From Stenotrophomonas sp. Ste86 (GTDB lineage Bacteria > Pseudomonadota > Gammaproteobacteria > Xanthomonadales > Xanthomonadaceae): DNA of 64,000 bases. The stretch spans positions 67,319-131,318 of the forward strand of contig NZ_JALJRW010000005.1 in NCBI RefSeq assembly GCF_024519465.1, in the 5' to 3' direction. Within the stretch, counting starts at the first letter, position 1; the number at the start of each line of letters is the position of its first letter. Below, piece after piece: positions 1 through 7,888 of the stretch. The position numbers and the translations under genes were made by a program. A model generated the notes under the pieces. That model was not told the origin of the DNA. It did no database searches and saw only the letters and a list, made by a program, of their open reading frames with translations.

Positions 1-298
1 CCCAGGGTAGAGCCGAGCCATGCTCGGCTGCTCTTCCCCGATCAATGCCATGGCGCCTGACGGAAGAGGAACGTTTCTGCCGAGCATGGCTCGGCACTAC
101 CGAACCCCACGCCTTCGCGACCCACGAATCCCACGCCCCGCGACCCACGGATCCCACGCCCCCGCGACCCACGGATCCCACGCCCCCGCGACCTACCCAG
201 GGTAGAGCCGAGCCATGCTCGGCTGCTCTTCTTCGAGCAATGCCAGGGCGTCCGACGCAAGAGGAACGTTTCTGCCGAGCATGGCTCGGCACTACCGA
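1..298. repeat. Two 103-bp SMAG-dimer units in direct repeat
   Basis: Positions 1-103 and 196-298 are near-identical units. Each begins with GGTAG followed by a hairpin (GAGCCGAGCCATGCTCGGC) and ends with the inverted counterpart (GCCGAGCATGGCTCGGC...TAC), so each unit is a head-to-head pair of GTAG-headed REP hairpins. This is the form of the SMAG repeats described in S. maltophilia. The about 55 bp between the two hairpins is also conserved, so the pair was duplicated as one block. No gene is seen in 1-349; the nearest gene is ybbP, whose stop codon is at 350. Confidence 0.85.
116..195. repeat. 23-24 bp direct repeats between the two SMAG units
   Basis: The motif CGCGACCCACGGATCCCACG recurs with starts near 117, 140, 164 and 188 (the last copy cut short), a period of 23-24 bp. 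It fills the space between the two 103-bp units. It has no coding signal and the period is not a fixed multiple of three. This looks like a small variable-number tandem repeat. Confidence 0.75.
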
Positions 299-349
299 TG
301 CGCAGCCTTCGGCCAGCGCCACTGAATGCCCCGGCGCCCTGCGTCGACC

Positions 350-2836
350 TCACACTTCCCGTAGCGCCAGCGCGGGCGGCGTATGCAGGATCCGCCGTGT
401 GCCCCACCAGCCGGCCAGCATGCTCAATGCCACCCCGATCGCGCCGCCGGCCAGCAATGGCCCCCAGGGCGGACTCAAGGTCAGCTCGAACACCTGCCGG
501 GCCACCACGCTGCCCAGCAATGCCGCCGTGCCGACCGCCAGCAACGCCGACAGCAGCCCAAGCGCACCGAACTCGACCAGCACCGCCCCGCGGAGCTGGC
601 TGCGCGTGGCCCCCAGCGTGCGCAGCACCGCACTGTCGTAGCGACGCTCCCCTGCGGTGGCCTGCAGGGCCGCCAGCAGCACCAGCAACCCGGCCAGCAG
701 GCTGAAGCCCATCACCAGCTGCACCGCCTGGGTGACCCGGTCCACCACCTCGCGCACCCGCTGCAGGATGCCGTCGATATCCAGCAGCGAAATGTTCGGC
801 TGCGCGCGGGTCAGCGCCGCCAACTGCGGTGCCTGCGCATGCGGCAGATGGAAGGCGGTGATCAGGTTGTAGGGCGCATCGCCCACCGCGCCTTCGTTGA
901 GCAGCAGGAAGAAGTTGACCCGGAACGAATCCCAGTCGGCCTTGCGGATGCTGGTCACCGTGAAGCTGCGTTGCTGGTCGCCCATCTGCAGCGTCACCGT
1001 ATCGCCGAGTTTCATCCCGTAACGCTCGGCCCAGCCCTGTTCGATGGAGGCTTCCGCCGCGGTGCTGCCCGGCGCCCACCAGCGCCCGCCCACCAGCGTG
1101 TTGGCCGGCGGGAAGTCATGCCGCCAGGAGAAGTTGACCGGACGGTTGGCATCGTCGTCATCGTTGCTGTTGTCCTCGCGCTGCTGCCGCTGCGGCGGCC
1201 GGTCATTGACCGCCAACAGGCGCCCGGTACTGAACGGCTCGATGCCCGGCGCCACCACGCCCAGCCCGTGCAGCGTGCTCAGCACCGTCTCGCGCTGCTC
1301 CGGCTGGATGTTCATCAGGAAGTAGTTGGGCGTGTCCACCGGCAAACGGTCGCGCCACTGCGCCAGCAGGCCCGGCCCGATCACCGACAGCAGCAACAGC
1401 GCGCACAGCGACAGCGACAGCCCCACCAGCTGCGTCACCGCCAGCCCACGGCGGCGGGTCAGCGCGGCCAGACCCAGCTTCCAGCGCCCGCGCAGGCGCG
1501 GCTGCAGCCCACGCAGCAGCCACAGCAGCAACGCCCCAAGTACGCCGGCCAGGGCCGCCAATGCGGCCAGCCCGCCCAGCACCCAGGCCGCCAGCTTCAC
1601 ATCGCCGGTGGCCTGCACGGTCAGCGCCACGGTCGCCGCCAGGGCGGCCGCATAGATCAGCAGCGAACTCGGTGGCATCGCCGCGAAGCTGCGGTTGAGC
1701 ACGCGCATCGGCGGCACCCGACGCAGCCGCAGCAGCGGCGGCAGGCCGAAGCCGAGCAGCAGCACCAGTCCGATCCCGGCACCACTCAAGGCCGGGGTCG
1801 CCTGCGGCAGCGGCAGGCGATTAGGGATCAGCCCGCCCAGCGCCTGCACCAACCCGGCCTGCGCGGCCATGCCCAGCCCGATGCCGACCAGGCACGCCGG
1901 CACCGCCAGCATCACCAGTTGCAGCGCCATCGCGCTGAGAATGTCGCGCTGGCGTGCGCCCAGGCAGCGCAGGATCGCCACCTGGTCGATCCGGCGCAGC
2001 GCGAAGCGATTCGCCGCCAGCGCAGTGGCCACGCCGGCCAGCAGCACCGCCAGCAGTGCGGCCAGTGACAGGAAGCGGCCAGCCAGGTCGAACGCACCGC
2101 GCACGCCGCGCTGGGTGTCGGCGATGCCCACGATGCGGTAACCCTTGGCCTGCGGCGCCAGCCACGCGCGGAAGTCGGCAATCGCCTCCGGCGCCCCGGC
2201 GAACATCATCCGGTAGGACGCGCGGCTGCCCGGTCCGAGCAGGCCGGCGGCATCCACGTCGGCGCGGTTGACCAGCAGCGGCGGCGACAGCTGCATCAGT
2301 TCGCCGGAGGTGTCCGGTTCGGCCTGCAGCACGCGGGTGATGGTCAGGCTGCCGGCACCGAACTCCAGCGCATCGCCCACGCCCAGCCCCAGCGCCTGCA
2401 TCAGGCGCGGATCGGCATAGGCCTGGCCCGGCGGCGGGGTGCCGGCGATCTCGCTGGCGCCGCCGTGCAGGGTGCGGCTGACCTGCAGCTGCCCACGCAA
2501 GGGATACCCATCGCCGACCGCCTTGATGTTGGCCATCTGGCTGGCCTCGCCATGGAACAGCACGCTGGGGAAGCTGACCATGCGCGTGCTGGCCAGGCCA
2601 CGTTCGCGCGCCGCGTCGGCGAAGGCGGTGGGAATGTCCTCGCGTGCGTTGAGGCCGAGGTCGCCGCCGAGCATTTCCGCCGCGCTGCCGGTCAAGGCCA
2701 GCGTGACCCGGTTGACCAGCGTGCCGACCGCGGTCATCACCGCCACGCCGAGCACCAGCGCGGCGAACACGGTCAGCAGGTCGCCGGCCAGGAACTCGCG
2801 GCGCAGTGCGCGCGCGGCATGTTTGACGACATTCAT
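350..2836 (-). CDS. ybbP: ABC transporter permease, YbbP/FtsX-MacB type
   Basis: An 828-residue inner-membrane permease, close to the length of E. coli YbbP (about 800). There is one N-terminal membrane segment (about residues 20-42) followed by a large periplasmic MacB-like core. Two FtsX-type membrane blocks follow (about 260-480 and the last about 120 residues), giving a duplicated FtsX layout. The start ATG overlaps the ybbA stop (ATGA), so the two are probably translationally coupled. The ybbA-ybbP pair next to divergent tesA is also the E. coli arrangement. By family the pair is a mechanotransmission-type ABC system acting on an envelope substrate; the substrate is not known. The gene ends just before the SMAG block at 1-298. 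Confidence 0.92.
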   Translation of the reverse strand: MNVVKHAARALRREFLAGDLLTVFAALVLGVAVMTAVGTLVNRVTLALTGSAAEMLGGDLGLNAREDIPTAFADAARERGLASTRMVSFPSVLFHGEASQMANIKAVGDGYPLRGQLQVSRTLHGGASEIAGTPPPGQAYADPRLMQALGLGVGDALEFGAGSLTITRVLQAEPDTSGELMQLSPPLLVNRADVDAAGLLGPGSRASYRMMFAGAPEAIADFRAWLAPQAKGYRIVGIADTQRGVRGAFDLAGRFLSLAALLAVLLAGVATALAANRFALRRIDQVAILRCLGARQRDILSAMALQLVMLAVPACLVGIGLGMAAQAGLVQALGGLIPNRLPLPQATPALSGAGIGLVLLLGFGLPPLLRLRRVPPMRVLNRSFAAMPPSSLLIYAAALAATVALTVQATGDVKLAAWVLGGLAALAALAGVLGALLLWLLRGLQPRLRGRWKLGLAALTRRRGLAVTQLVGLSLSLCALLLLSVIGPGLLAQWRDRLPVDTPNYFLMNIQPEQRETVLSTLHGLGVVAPGIEPFSTGRLLAVNDRPPQRQQREDNSNDDDDANRPVNFSWRHDFPPANTLVGGRWWAPGSTAAEASIEQGWAERYGMKLGDTVTLQMGDQQRSFTVTSIRKADWDSFRVNFFLLLNEGAVGDAPYNLITAFHLPHAQAPQLAALTRAQPNISLLDIDGILQRVREVVDRVTQAVQLVMGFSLLAGLLVLLAALQATAGERRYDSAVLRTLGATRSQLRGAVLVEFGALGLLSALLAVGTAALLGSVVARQVFELTLSPPWGPLLAGGAIGVALSMLAGWWGTRRILHTPPALALREV

Positions 2837-3534
2837 GCGGACACGCCGGACGGGCTGTCGACCAGTCGGCCGCCATCCAGGCGATAGACGCGTTCGCAGC
2901 GCTGCGCAAGGCGCAGGTCATGGGTCACCAGGATCAGGGTGGTATCGCTGGTGGCGTTGAGCGCGAACAGCAGGTCGCTGATCTGCTGGCCGGTGGCCTG
3001 GTCCAGGCTGCCGGTGGGCTCATCGGCGAACAGGATGCGCGGCCGCGCCACGAACGCGCGCGCCAACGCCACGCGCTGCTGCTCGCCGCCGGACAGCTGG
3101 CGCGGGTAGTGGCGCGCACGGTGGGTGAGCCCGACCTGCTCGAGCACCTCGCGCACGCGCGCCGGATCCTCGCGCCCGGCCAGTTCCAGCGGCAGCGCGA
3201 TGTTCTCCTCGGCGGTCAGCGCCGGCAGCAGGTGGAAACTCTGGAACACGAAGCCGACCTCACGCGCACGCAGCTGCGCGCGGGCTTCTTCATCCAGCGC
3301 ATTGAGATCCGCGCCGGCCAGGGTGATCCGGCCGCGGCTGGGCAGGTCCAGTCCAGCCAGCAGGCCGAGCAGGGTGGTCTTGCCCGAACCGGACGCGCCG
3401 ACGATGGCGATGCTCTCGCCTTCATGGACGGTCATGCCAATGTTGTCCAGTATGTGGACTTCACCCTCCGGGCCACGCGCCGATTTGCCCACATCCAGGG
3501 CGGCGATGGCGACGGGAGCGCTGCGGGGGGACAG
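2833..3534 (-). CDS. ybbA: ABC transporter ATP-binding protein YbbA
   Basis: LolD/MacB-type ATPase. From the CTG start at 3534 the protein is 233 residues, with Walker A GASGSGKT near residue 46, signature LSGGEQQR near 147, Walker B ILFADEP near 170 and a switch histidine (LVTHD). It powers the adjacent permease YbbP, whose ATG overlaps this stop by 4 bp. The start is unclear. The reading frame stays open to 4308, but the divergent tesA begins at 3556, and homologues begin about 10 residues before the LD...K segment. No ATG lies there. The candidates are CTG at 3534 or a rare ATC at 3543, which sits 7 nt after GGAG; GTG at 3492 would cut off the first strand. Confidence 0.9.
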   Translation of the reverse strand: MSPRSAPVAIAALDVGKSARGPEGEVHILDNIGMTVHEGESIAIVGASGSGKTTLLGLLAGLDLPSRGRITLAGADLNALDEEARAQLRAREVGFVFQSFHLLPALTAEENIALPLELAGREDPARVREVLEQVGLTHRARHYPRQLSGGEQQRVALARAFVARPRILFADEPTGSLDQATGQQISDLLFALNATSDTTLILVTHDLRLAQRCERVYRLDGGRLVDSPSGVSA

Positions 3535-3555
3535 GCTGTCGATGAGGATTCTCCA

Positions 3556-4206
3556 ATGAGCACAACGATGTGGAAGGGCCGCGCGGCCCCGATGGTCTGG
3601 CTGATGGCATGGTTGCTGCTGCTGCCAGCGCTGGCCTGTGCCAAAGGTGCCGATACCCGCCATGCGGTACTGGTGGTCGGCGACAGCCTCAGTGCTGCCC
3701 ACAATATCCCGGCCGAATCGGGCTGGGTGAACCTGCTTCAGCAGCGGGTCAAACAACAGGTCAAGCCGGCCCCGGACATCATCAACGCCAGCATCAGCGG
3801 CGAGACCAGTTCCGGCGCGCTGACCCGGCTGCCGGGCCTGCTGGCCAAACACCGGCCATCGGTGGTGGTGATCGAGCTGGGCGGCAACGACGCCCTGCGC
3901 GGGCTTACTCCGGTGCAGCTGCGCGGCAACCTGGAAAAGATGATCGTGGCCAGCCAGAAGGCCGGTGCCAAGGTGCTGCTGCTGGGCATCGACGTTCCCC
4001 CCAACTACGGCCCGGCCTACCGCCAGCGGCTCAAGGACGTCTATGCCGGGCTGGCCGGCCAGTACAAGGTGCCGCTGCTGCCGTTCCTGCTGGACGGTGT
4101 GGCCCTGCAGCCGGGGCTGATGCAGTCCGACGGCCTGCATCCCACTGCCGCCGGCCAGCCGCGGGTGCTGGACAACGTGTGGCCACACCTCAAACCCCTG
4201 CTCTGA
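3556..4206 (+). CDS. tesA: Acyl-CoA thioesterase I / SGNH lysophospholipase TesA
   Basis: A 216-residue SGNH hydrolase. It has an N-terminal signal peptide (hydrophobic 13-27, likely cut after ACA), the block-I GDSL motif with nucleophile Ser44, block III GGND, and the C-terminal DGLHP that supplies Asp and His. The family hydrolyses long-chain acyl-CoA, lysophospholipids and some esters in the periplasm. It is divergent from ybbA with only about 12-22 bp between start codons, so its promoter must lie within ybbA. The ATG chosen is the first one after a purine-rich stretch; the upstream open frame is antisense to ybbA. Confidence 0.93.
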   Translation: MSTTMWKGRAAPMVWLMAWLLLLPALACAKGADTRHAVLVVGDSLSAAHNIPAESGWVNLLQQRVKQQVKPAPDIINASISGETSSGALTRLPGLLAKHRPSVVVIELGGNDALRGLTPVQLRGNLEKMIVASQKAGAKVLLLGIDVPPNYGPAYRQRLKDVYAGLAGQYKVPLLPFLLDGVALQPGLMQSDGLHPTAAGQPRVLDNVWPHLKPLL

Positions 4207-4221
4207 CAACAATTTTGATTC

Positions 4222-4243
4222 CGGTGTGAGCAGCTTCACACCG
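4222..4243. promoter_or_regulatory. Consensus CRP/Clp-type operator
   Basis: A perfect 8-bp inverted repeat, CGGTGTGA-N6-TCACACCG. It contains the exact CRP-family consensus TGTGA-N6-TCACA at 4225-4240. It lies 16 bp after the tesA stop and about 53 bp before the response regulator start at 4296. In Xanthomonadaceae the CRP-like regulator Clp (inhibited by c-di-GMP) recognises this consensus. The stem could also form a weak hairpin after tesA, but no T-run follows. Confidence 0.65.
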
Positions 4244-4295
4244 CCTCCACTGCCGATGCGGCATGTTTCACAAAGCTGAAGAAAGAGGGAATCCC

Positions 4296-5009
4296 ATGCG
4301 TCAGACAAAGGAGACCTCCGGCCTGGTGCTGGTGGTCGAGGACAACCGCAATATTTCCGAGATGATCGGCGAGTACCTGGAAGGCCGTGGGTTTGAGGTC
4401 GACTATGCCCAGGACGGGCTGGACGGCTACCGACTGGCGGCGGAAAACAGTTATGACGTCGTGGTGCTGGACCTGATGCTGCCGCGACTGGATGGCATCG
4501 AAGTCTGCCGCCGGCTGCGCAACGACGCCCGCAAGTCGACCCCGGTACTGATGCTGACCGCCCGCGACACGCTGGACGACAAGCTCACCGGCCTGGGCTT
4601 CGGCGCCGACGATTACCTGACCAAGCCGTTCGCGATCCAGGAGCTGGAAGCACGCCTGCGTGCCCTGATCCGCCGCGAGCGTCGCCAGGTGGGTTCGGAA
4701 GTGCTCAAGGTGGCCGACCTGGTGCTGGACCCGGTGAGCATGCGTGCGACCCGTGCCGGTACCGAGCTGCAGCTGTCGCCGATCGGTCTGCGTCTGCTGA
4801 CCATCCTGATGCGCGAATCGCCCCGCGTGGTGACGCGCCAGGAAATCGAGCGCGAGATCTGGGGCAACGGCCTGCCGGACTCGGATACCCTGCGCAGCCA
4901 TCTGTACAACCTGCGCAAGATCATCGACAAGCCGTTCGACCGTCCGCTGCTGCACACCGTGCAGAGCGCCGGTTACCGCATCGCCGACATCGCCCAGCCG
5001 ATGAGCTGA
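4296..5009 (+). CDS. OmpR/PhoB-family response regulator
   Basis: A 237-residue two-component regulator. The receiver domain (about 10-125) has the acidic pocket Glu15/Asp16, phospho-acceptor Asp59 in VVVLDLMLP and Lys in YLTKPF. A C-terminal winged helix (about 140-232) has the typical Trans_Reg_C ending with a YRI motif. I chose ATG 4296, preceded by AGAGGGAATCCC, over ATG 4263, which would add 11 residues and has no ribosome site. The sensor kinase gene follows at 5163, but a terminator (5066-5103) lies between them. A consensus CRP/Clp box at 4222-4243 suggests control by a global regulator. The target genes are unknown. Confidence 0.93.
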   Translation: MRQTKETSGLVLVVEDNRNISEMIGEYLEGRGFEVDYAQDGLDGYRLAAENSYDVVVLDLMLPRLDGIEVCRRLRNDARKSTPVLMLTARDTLDDKLTGLGFGADDYLTKPFAIQELEARLRALIRRERRQVGSEVLKVADLVLDPVSMRATRAGTELQLSPIGLRLLTILMRESPRVVTRQEIEREIWGNGLPDSDTLRSHLYNLRKIIDKPFDRPLLHTVQSAGYRIADIAQPMS

Positions 5010-5065
5010 CGCGTACGGCGGTCGCCGGCGCGTGAGCGGAGGGCCCCTGCGGGGCCCCGAGGGTG

Positions 5066-5103
5066 ACAACGACCTGGCGGTTGCCGGGTCGTTGTCGTTT
5101 TTT
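5066..5103 (+). terminator. Rho-independent terminator after the response regulator
   Basis: Stem ACAACGACC (5066-5074) pairs with GGTCGTTGT (5087-5095) around a 12-nt loop, followed by CGTTTTTT. It is a canonical intrinsic terminator between the regulator stop (5009) and the kinase start (5163). It would reduce or stop cotranscription of the two genes. Confidence 0.85.
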
Positions 5104-5130
5104 GCACGATGGAATCACGGCGCGCTTTCC

Positions 5131-5136
5131 TATAAT
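5131..5136 (+). promoter_or_regulatory. Consensus -10 box of the sensor kinase gene
   Basis: A perfect TATAAT lies 26 bp before the kinase ATG and 27 bp after the terminator T-run. No good -35 is found at 16-18 bp; TTGCAC at 5102-5107 is 23 bp away. It would give a leader of about 20 nt. Together with the terminator it implies separate transcription of the kinase. Confidence 0.6.
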
Positions 5137-5162
5137 CGCGGCGAACCGCTCTGGATCCTGTA

Positions 5163-6434
5163 ATGCCGCACGGTCTGCCGCGCAAGATACGTATCGTCTT
5201 CATCCTCCAAGCCGTGCTGGCCAGCCTGGGTATCCTGCTGGGCGCATGGCTGGTGTCGTTGGTGATCAAGCACAGCTTGGTCAGCAGCGCGCTGCAGGAA
5301 GAGGCTGCTTACTACTGGCAGCTGTACGACGCTTCGCCGACGCAGCCGCCGCCGAACACCCAGAACATCCGCGGTTACCTGCTGGAGACCGGGCGGTCGC
5401 CGTTGAGCCTGCCGGCCAACCTGCGCGCGCTGCGCCCGGGTTTCCACGAACTGAAAAGCGACGACCAGCTGGTGCTGGTGGATGCGCGTCCGGAGGGGCG
5501 GTTGTATCTGGTGTTCCTGCGCTCGCGCGCGGAGATGCTGGCGTTCTGGTTCGGGATCGTGCCGGTGCTGCTGACGTTGCTGGCGGTGTACGGGGCCTCG
5601 TGGATCACCTACCGGGCATCCAAACGGCTGGTGTCGCCGGTCAACTGGCTGGCGCGGCGGGTGTCGCGCTGGAATCCGGGGCATCCGGAAGCGGCGGACC
5701 TGGCGCCGGACAAGCTGCCGGCGGATATGCAGGGCGAGACGCGGCAGTTGGCCGCGGCGCTGCACTCCCTGGCCACGCGGGTGACCGCGCACGTGGCGCG
5801 TGAGCGCAACTTCACCCGCGATGCGAGCCACGAACTGCGCACGCCGCTGACGGTGATCCGGGTGGCCAGCGACATGGCGCTGGGCGATCACGAGTTGTCG
5901 CCGCGGTTGCAGCGCAGCTTGAACCGCATCCAGCGCGCGGGCCGGGACATGGAGGCGGTGATCGACGCGTTCCTGATCCTGGCGCGCGAGGCGGATGTGG
6001 AGCCGCAGATCGAGCTGTTCGACGTCAACGAGATCGTGCGCTACGAGGTGGACAACGCGCGCGAGCTGATGGCGGGGCGGCCGGTGGAGATCTTCCTGCA
6101 CAGTGCCGGTCCGGTGCAGTTGCATGCGCCGCCGCGGGTGCTGCAGGTGGTGGTGAGCAATCTGTTGCGCAATGCGTGCAGTTACACCGACGAAGGGCGC
6201 ATCGATGTGGATGTGCTGGAGGATCGGGTCGTGGTGCGCGACACGGGGATCGGGATGTCGGCCGAGGCGTTGGGCCGCGCGTTCGAGCCGTTCTACCGCG
6301 CGGAGCCGACGCGGCCGCAGGGCACCGGCTTGGGGCTGTCGATCGTGCGTCGGTTGTGCGATCGATTTGGCTGGAAGGTGAGTCTGAGCAGTACGTTGGG
6401 GGCGGGGACGCAGGCGGCGGTTGTTTATCGGTGA
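5163..6434 (+). CDS. Sensor histidine kinase
   Basis: A 423-residue membrane kinase. TM1 is at about 10-32, followed by a small periplasmic sensor domain of about 85-90 residues and TM2 at about 122-143. A HAMP-like linker follows, then the H-box DASHELRTPLT with phospho-His223. The HATPase domain has N-box LLRNACSYT, G1 VRDTGIGMS and G2 GTGLGLSI. It is the likely partner of the response regulator upstream. The periplasmic segment is rich in Pro, Leu and Arg and has no recognised sensor fold, so the signal is unknown. It is transcribed from its own -10 box at 5131. A 109-bp palindromic element begins 41 bp after the stop. Confidence 0.92.
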   Translation: MPHGLPRKIRIVFILQAVLASLGILLGAWLVSLVIKHSLVSSALQEEAAYYWQLYDASPTQPPPNTQNIRGYLLETGRSPLSLPANLRALRPGFHELKSDDQLVLVDARPEGRLYLVFLRSRAEMLAFWFGIVPVLLTLLAVYGASWITYRASKRLVSPVNWLARRVSRWNPGHPEAADLAPDKLPADMQGETRQLAAALHSLATRVTAHVARERNFTRDASHELRTPLTVIRVASDMALGDHELSPRLQRSLNRIQRAGRDMEAVIDAFLILAREADVEPQIELFDVNEIVRYEVDNARELMAGRPVEIFLHSAGPVQLHAPPRVLQVVVSNLLRNACSYTDEGRIDVDVLEDRVVVRDTGIGMSAEALGRAFEPFYRAEPTRPQGTGLGLSIVRRLCDRFGWKVSLSSTLGAGTQAAVVYR

Positions 6435-6474
6435 GTTTTTTAGCAACGGCCGGGTGATTTCTCTCTCCAGTGTT

Positions 6475-6583
6475 TGGGTCGGTGTGGGCGGGTTGGCGGG
6501 ACACGCCGTGAATCCATCCCTGGAAGCTCGCGTGCGCCATCCATGGCGCACGACGGTCCCGCCAACCCACCCACACCGACCCA
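6475..6583. repeat. 109-bp covarying palindromic element, copy A
   Basis: Arms 6475-6501 and 6557-6583 are complementary at 26 of 27 positions. The 55-bp core 6502-6556 contains an inner hairpin, GTGCGCCAT-CC-ATGGCGCAC. It belongs to a family of five in this window with the same 27-55-27 layout. This copy lies 41 bp after the kinase stop, between the convergent kinase (+) and SGNH hydrolase (-) genes. It is in inverted orientation to copy E at 6770-6878. Read as + strand RNA it would fold into one long stem. Confidence 0.85.
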
Positions 6584-6628
6584 TCGAGAGTTGGCCGGTG
6601 CTTGTGGGAGGTGGGAGCAAGGGCAAGA

Positions 6629-6731
6629 GCAGCCGAGCATGGCTCGGCTCTACCGGGGGTCCACAACGGGGTGTTGCAGAACGGTGTCAAGAGAAGTTTC
6701 GGCCCGGTAGGTGCCGACCGTTGGTCGGCAC
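6629..6731. repeat. Two SMAG-type hairpins
   Basis: 6629-6653 is a hairpin ending in CTAC (the reverse of GTAG). 6707-6731 starts with GTAG and forms GTGCCGACC-GTT-GGTCGGCAC. They sit between 109-bp elements A and E in the convergent region 6435-6896. No gene is seen in this 462-bp stretch. Confidence 0.8.
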
Positions 6732-6769
6732 GCTCTTGATCTTCACCCCAACGCGCCGATTTTCTGTCG

Positions 6770-6878
6770 AGGGGCGGGGTGGGTGAGGGGGCGGGGCCCT
6801 TGAGTCGCATGGATGCGGCTCAGGAGCTTACAGGGATGTACTTGCAGCGTGCCCCGCGGCCTCACCCGCCCCGTCCCA
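6770..6878. repeat. 109-bp covarying palindromic element, copy E
   Basis: Arms 6770-6796 and 6852-6878 pair with a few G-T wobbles and three mismatches. The core 6797-6851 is 55 bp and shares CATGGATG, CAGGGA and the terminal GCGTG with the other copies. The inner stem is TGAGTCGC/GCGGCTCA, with one wobble, a sequence different from the other copies. CTGTCGA directly precedes the left arm, as in copy D. The element lies 18 bp beyond the stop of the minus-strand SGNH hydrolase gene. It is the most diverged copy. Confidence 0.75.
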
Positions 6879-6896
6879 CCCGCAGCAAACCGCGCG

Positions 6897-7601
6897 TCAC
6901 TCGCACTGCACCTTCGGCGCCAGCGCCTTCCGCCAGATCGCATAACCCTCTGGCGTCATATGCAGCATGTCCTCGCGGAACAACGCCGCACGCGGCTGCC
7001 CGTCAGCGCCCAGCATCGGCGTGTAGACATCGGTGAAGCCGGTATGCGGCAACGTGGCCAGCGCCTGCCGGATCAACCCGTTGGCCTCCACCACGGCCGG
7101 CAGCAGCTGCGCGCGCGACGGGCTGGGCTTGATCGAAATCACCTCTACCGTCGTCGTCGGCAGGTCGCGATGCACCCGCTGCACGAAGGCCACCACGTCG
7201 TCGCGCACCTGCACCGGCGTGCGCCCGCTGTTGAGGTCGTTGTCGCCGGCGTAGAAGAACACCTTGCACGGCGCGTACGGCACCACGATCTGGCCGGCGT
7301 ACCAGGTGCTGTCGCGCACCTCCGAACCGCCGAAGCCACGGTTGAACACCGGCTGCCCCGGGAAATCGGTCGCCAGGCTGTGCCACATCCGGATCGACGA
7401 ACTGCCGATGAACTCGATGCCGCCACGCGGCGGCGGGGTGGCCGCATCGGCCTTGGCGAAGTCGGCCATGTCCTGCGCCCAAGCTACGTTGGAGACCTGC
7501 GCCGGCACCTGCGGTGGCGCGGGCGGTGACAGGGCAAAGGCGGGCAGGGCGGCGCCCAGCGCCAGGGCGAGCAGCAGGGGGCGGGTGCAGCGGTAATGCA
7601 T
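6897..7601 (-). CDS. Secreted SGNH/GDSL-family hydrolase
   Basis: A 234-residue protein with a clear signal peptide (hydrophobic 8-23). Block I is FIGSSSI (about 64-70), with the Ser nucleophile in the GSSS cluster. Block III is AGDND, and the C-terminal EDMLHMTPEGY supplies Asp and His. By family it is an esterase or acylhydrolase; the substrate is unknown. I chose ATG 7601, preceded by GAGGAG, over an upstream start that would put 43 odd residues before the signal peptide. It stands alone, transcribed convergently with the kinase gene. Confidence 0.88.
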   Translation of the reverse strand: MHYRCTRPLLLALALGAALPAFALSPPAPPQVPAQVSNVAWAQDMADFAKADAATPPPRGGIEFIGSSSIRMWHSLATDFPGQPVFNRGFGGSEVRDSTWYAGQIVVPYAPCKVFFYAGDNDLNSGRTPVQVRDDVVAFVQRVHRDLPTTTVEVISIKPSPSRAQLLPAVVEANGLIRQALATLPHTGFTDVYTPMLGADGQPRAALFREDMLHMTPEGYAIWRKALAPKVQCE

Positions 7602-7888
7602 GGGCAGACTCCTCGGCAACGCGCCCATCGGGGGCGCCTGGATCGGTTGAACCCCATCATAGAAGCTGACGCCAGGCCCTGCTTTACCCGCGCTGGCGAG
7701 GCAGTGACCCCCGGTTCCACCACCCGGCAACGCCCATTACCACGGCAGCGGCCCGGCCGCCTTCGACGATGCGCCGGCAGGCTTGTGGCAAAATGACGGA
7801 TTGCCTGCCCATTCAGCCCCGCCCATGACCCCTTGCTGCGTGCTGTTCCCCACGTCCCGGTCCGCCGCGCAGCACGGAGCGTGTGCCC

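Noticed and set aside
1..298. CRISPR-like look of regularly spaced repeats at the window start
   Set aside because: Repeats are palindromic SMAG hairpins and 23-24 bp units with no unique spacers and no cas genes.
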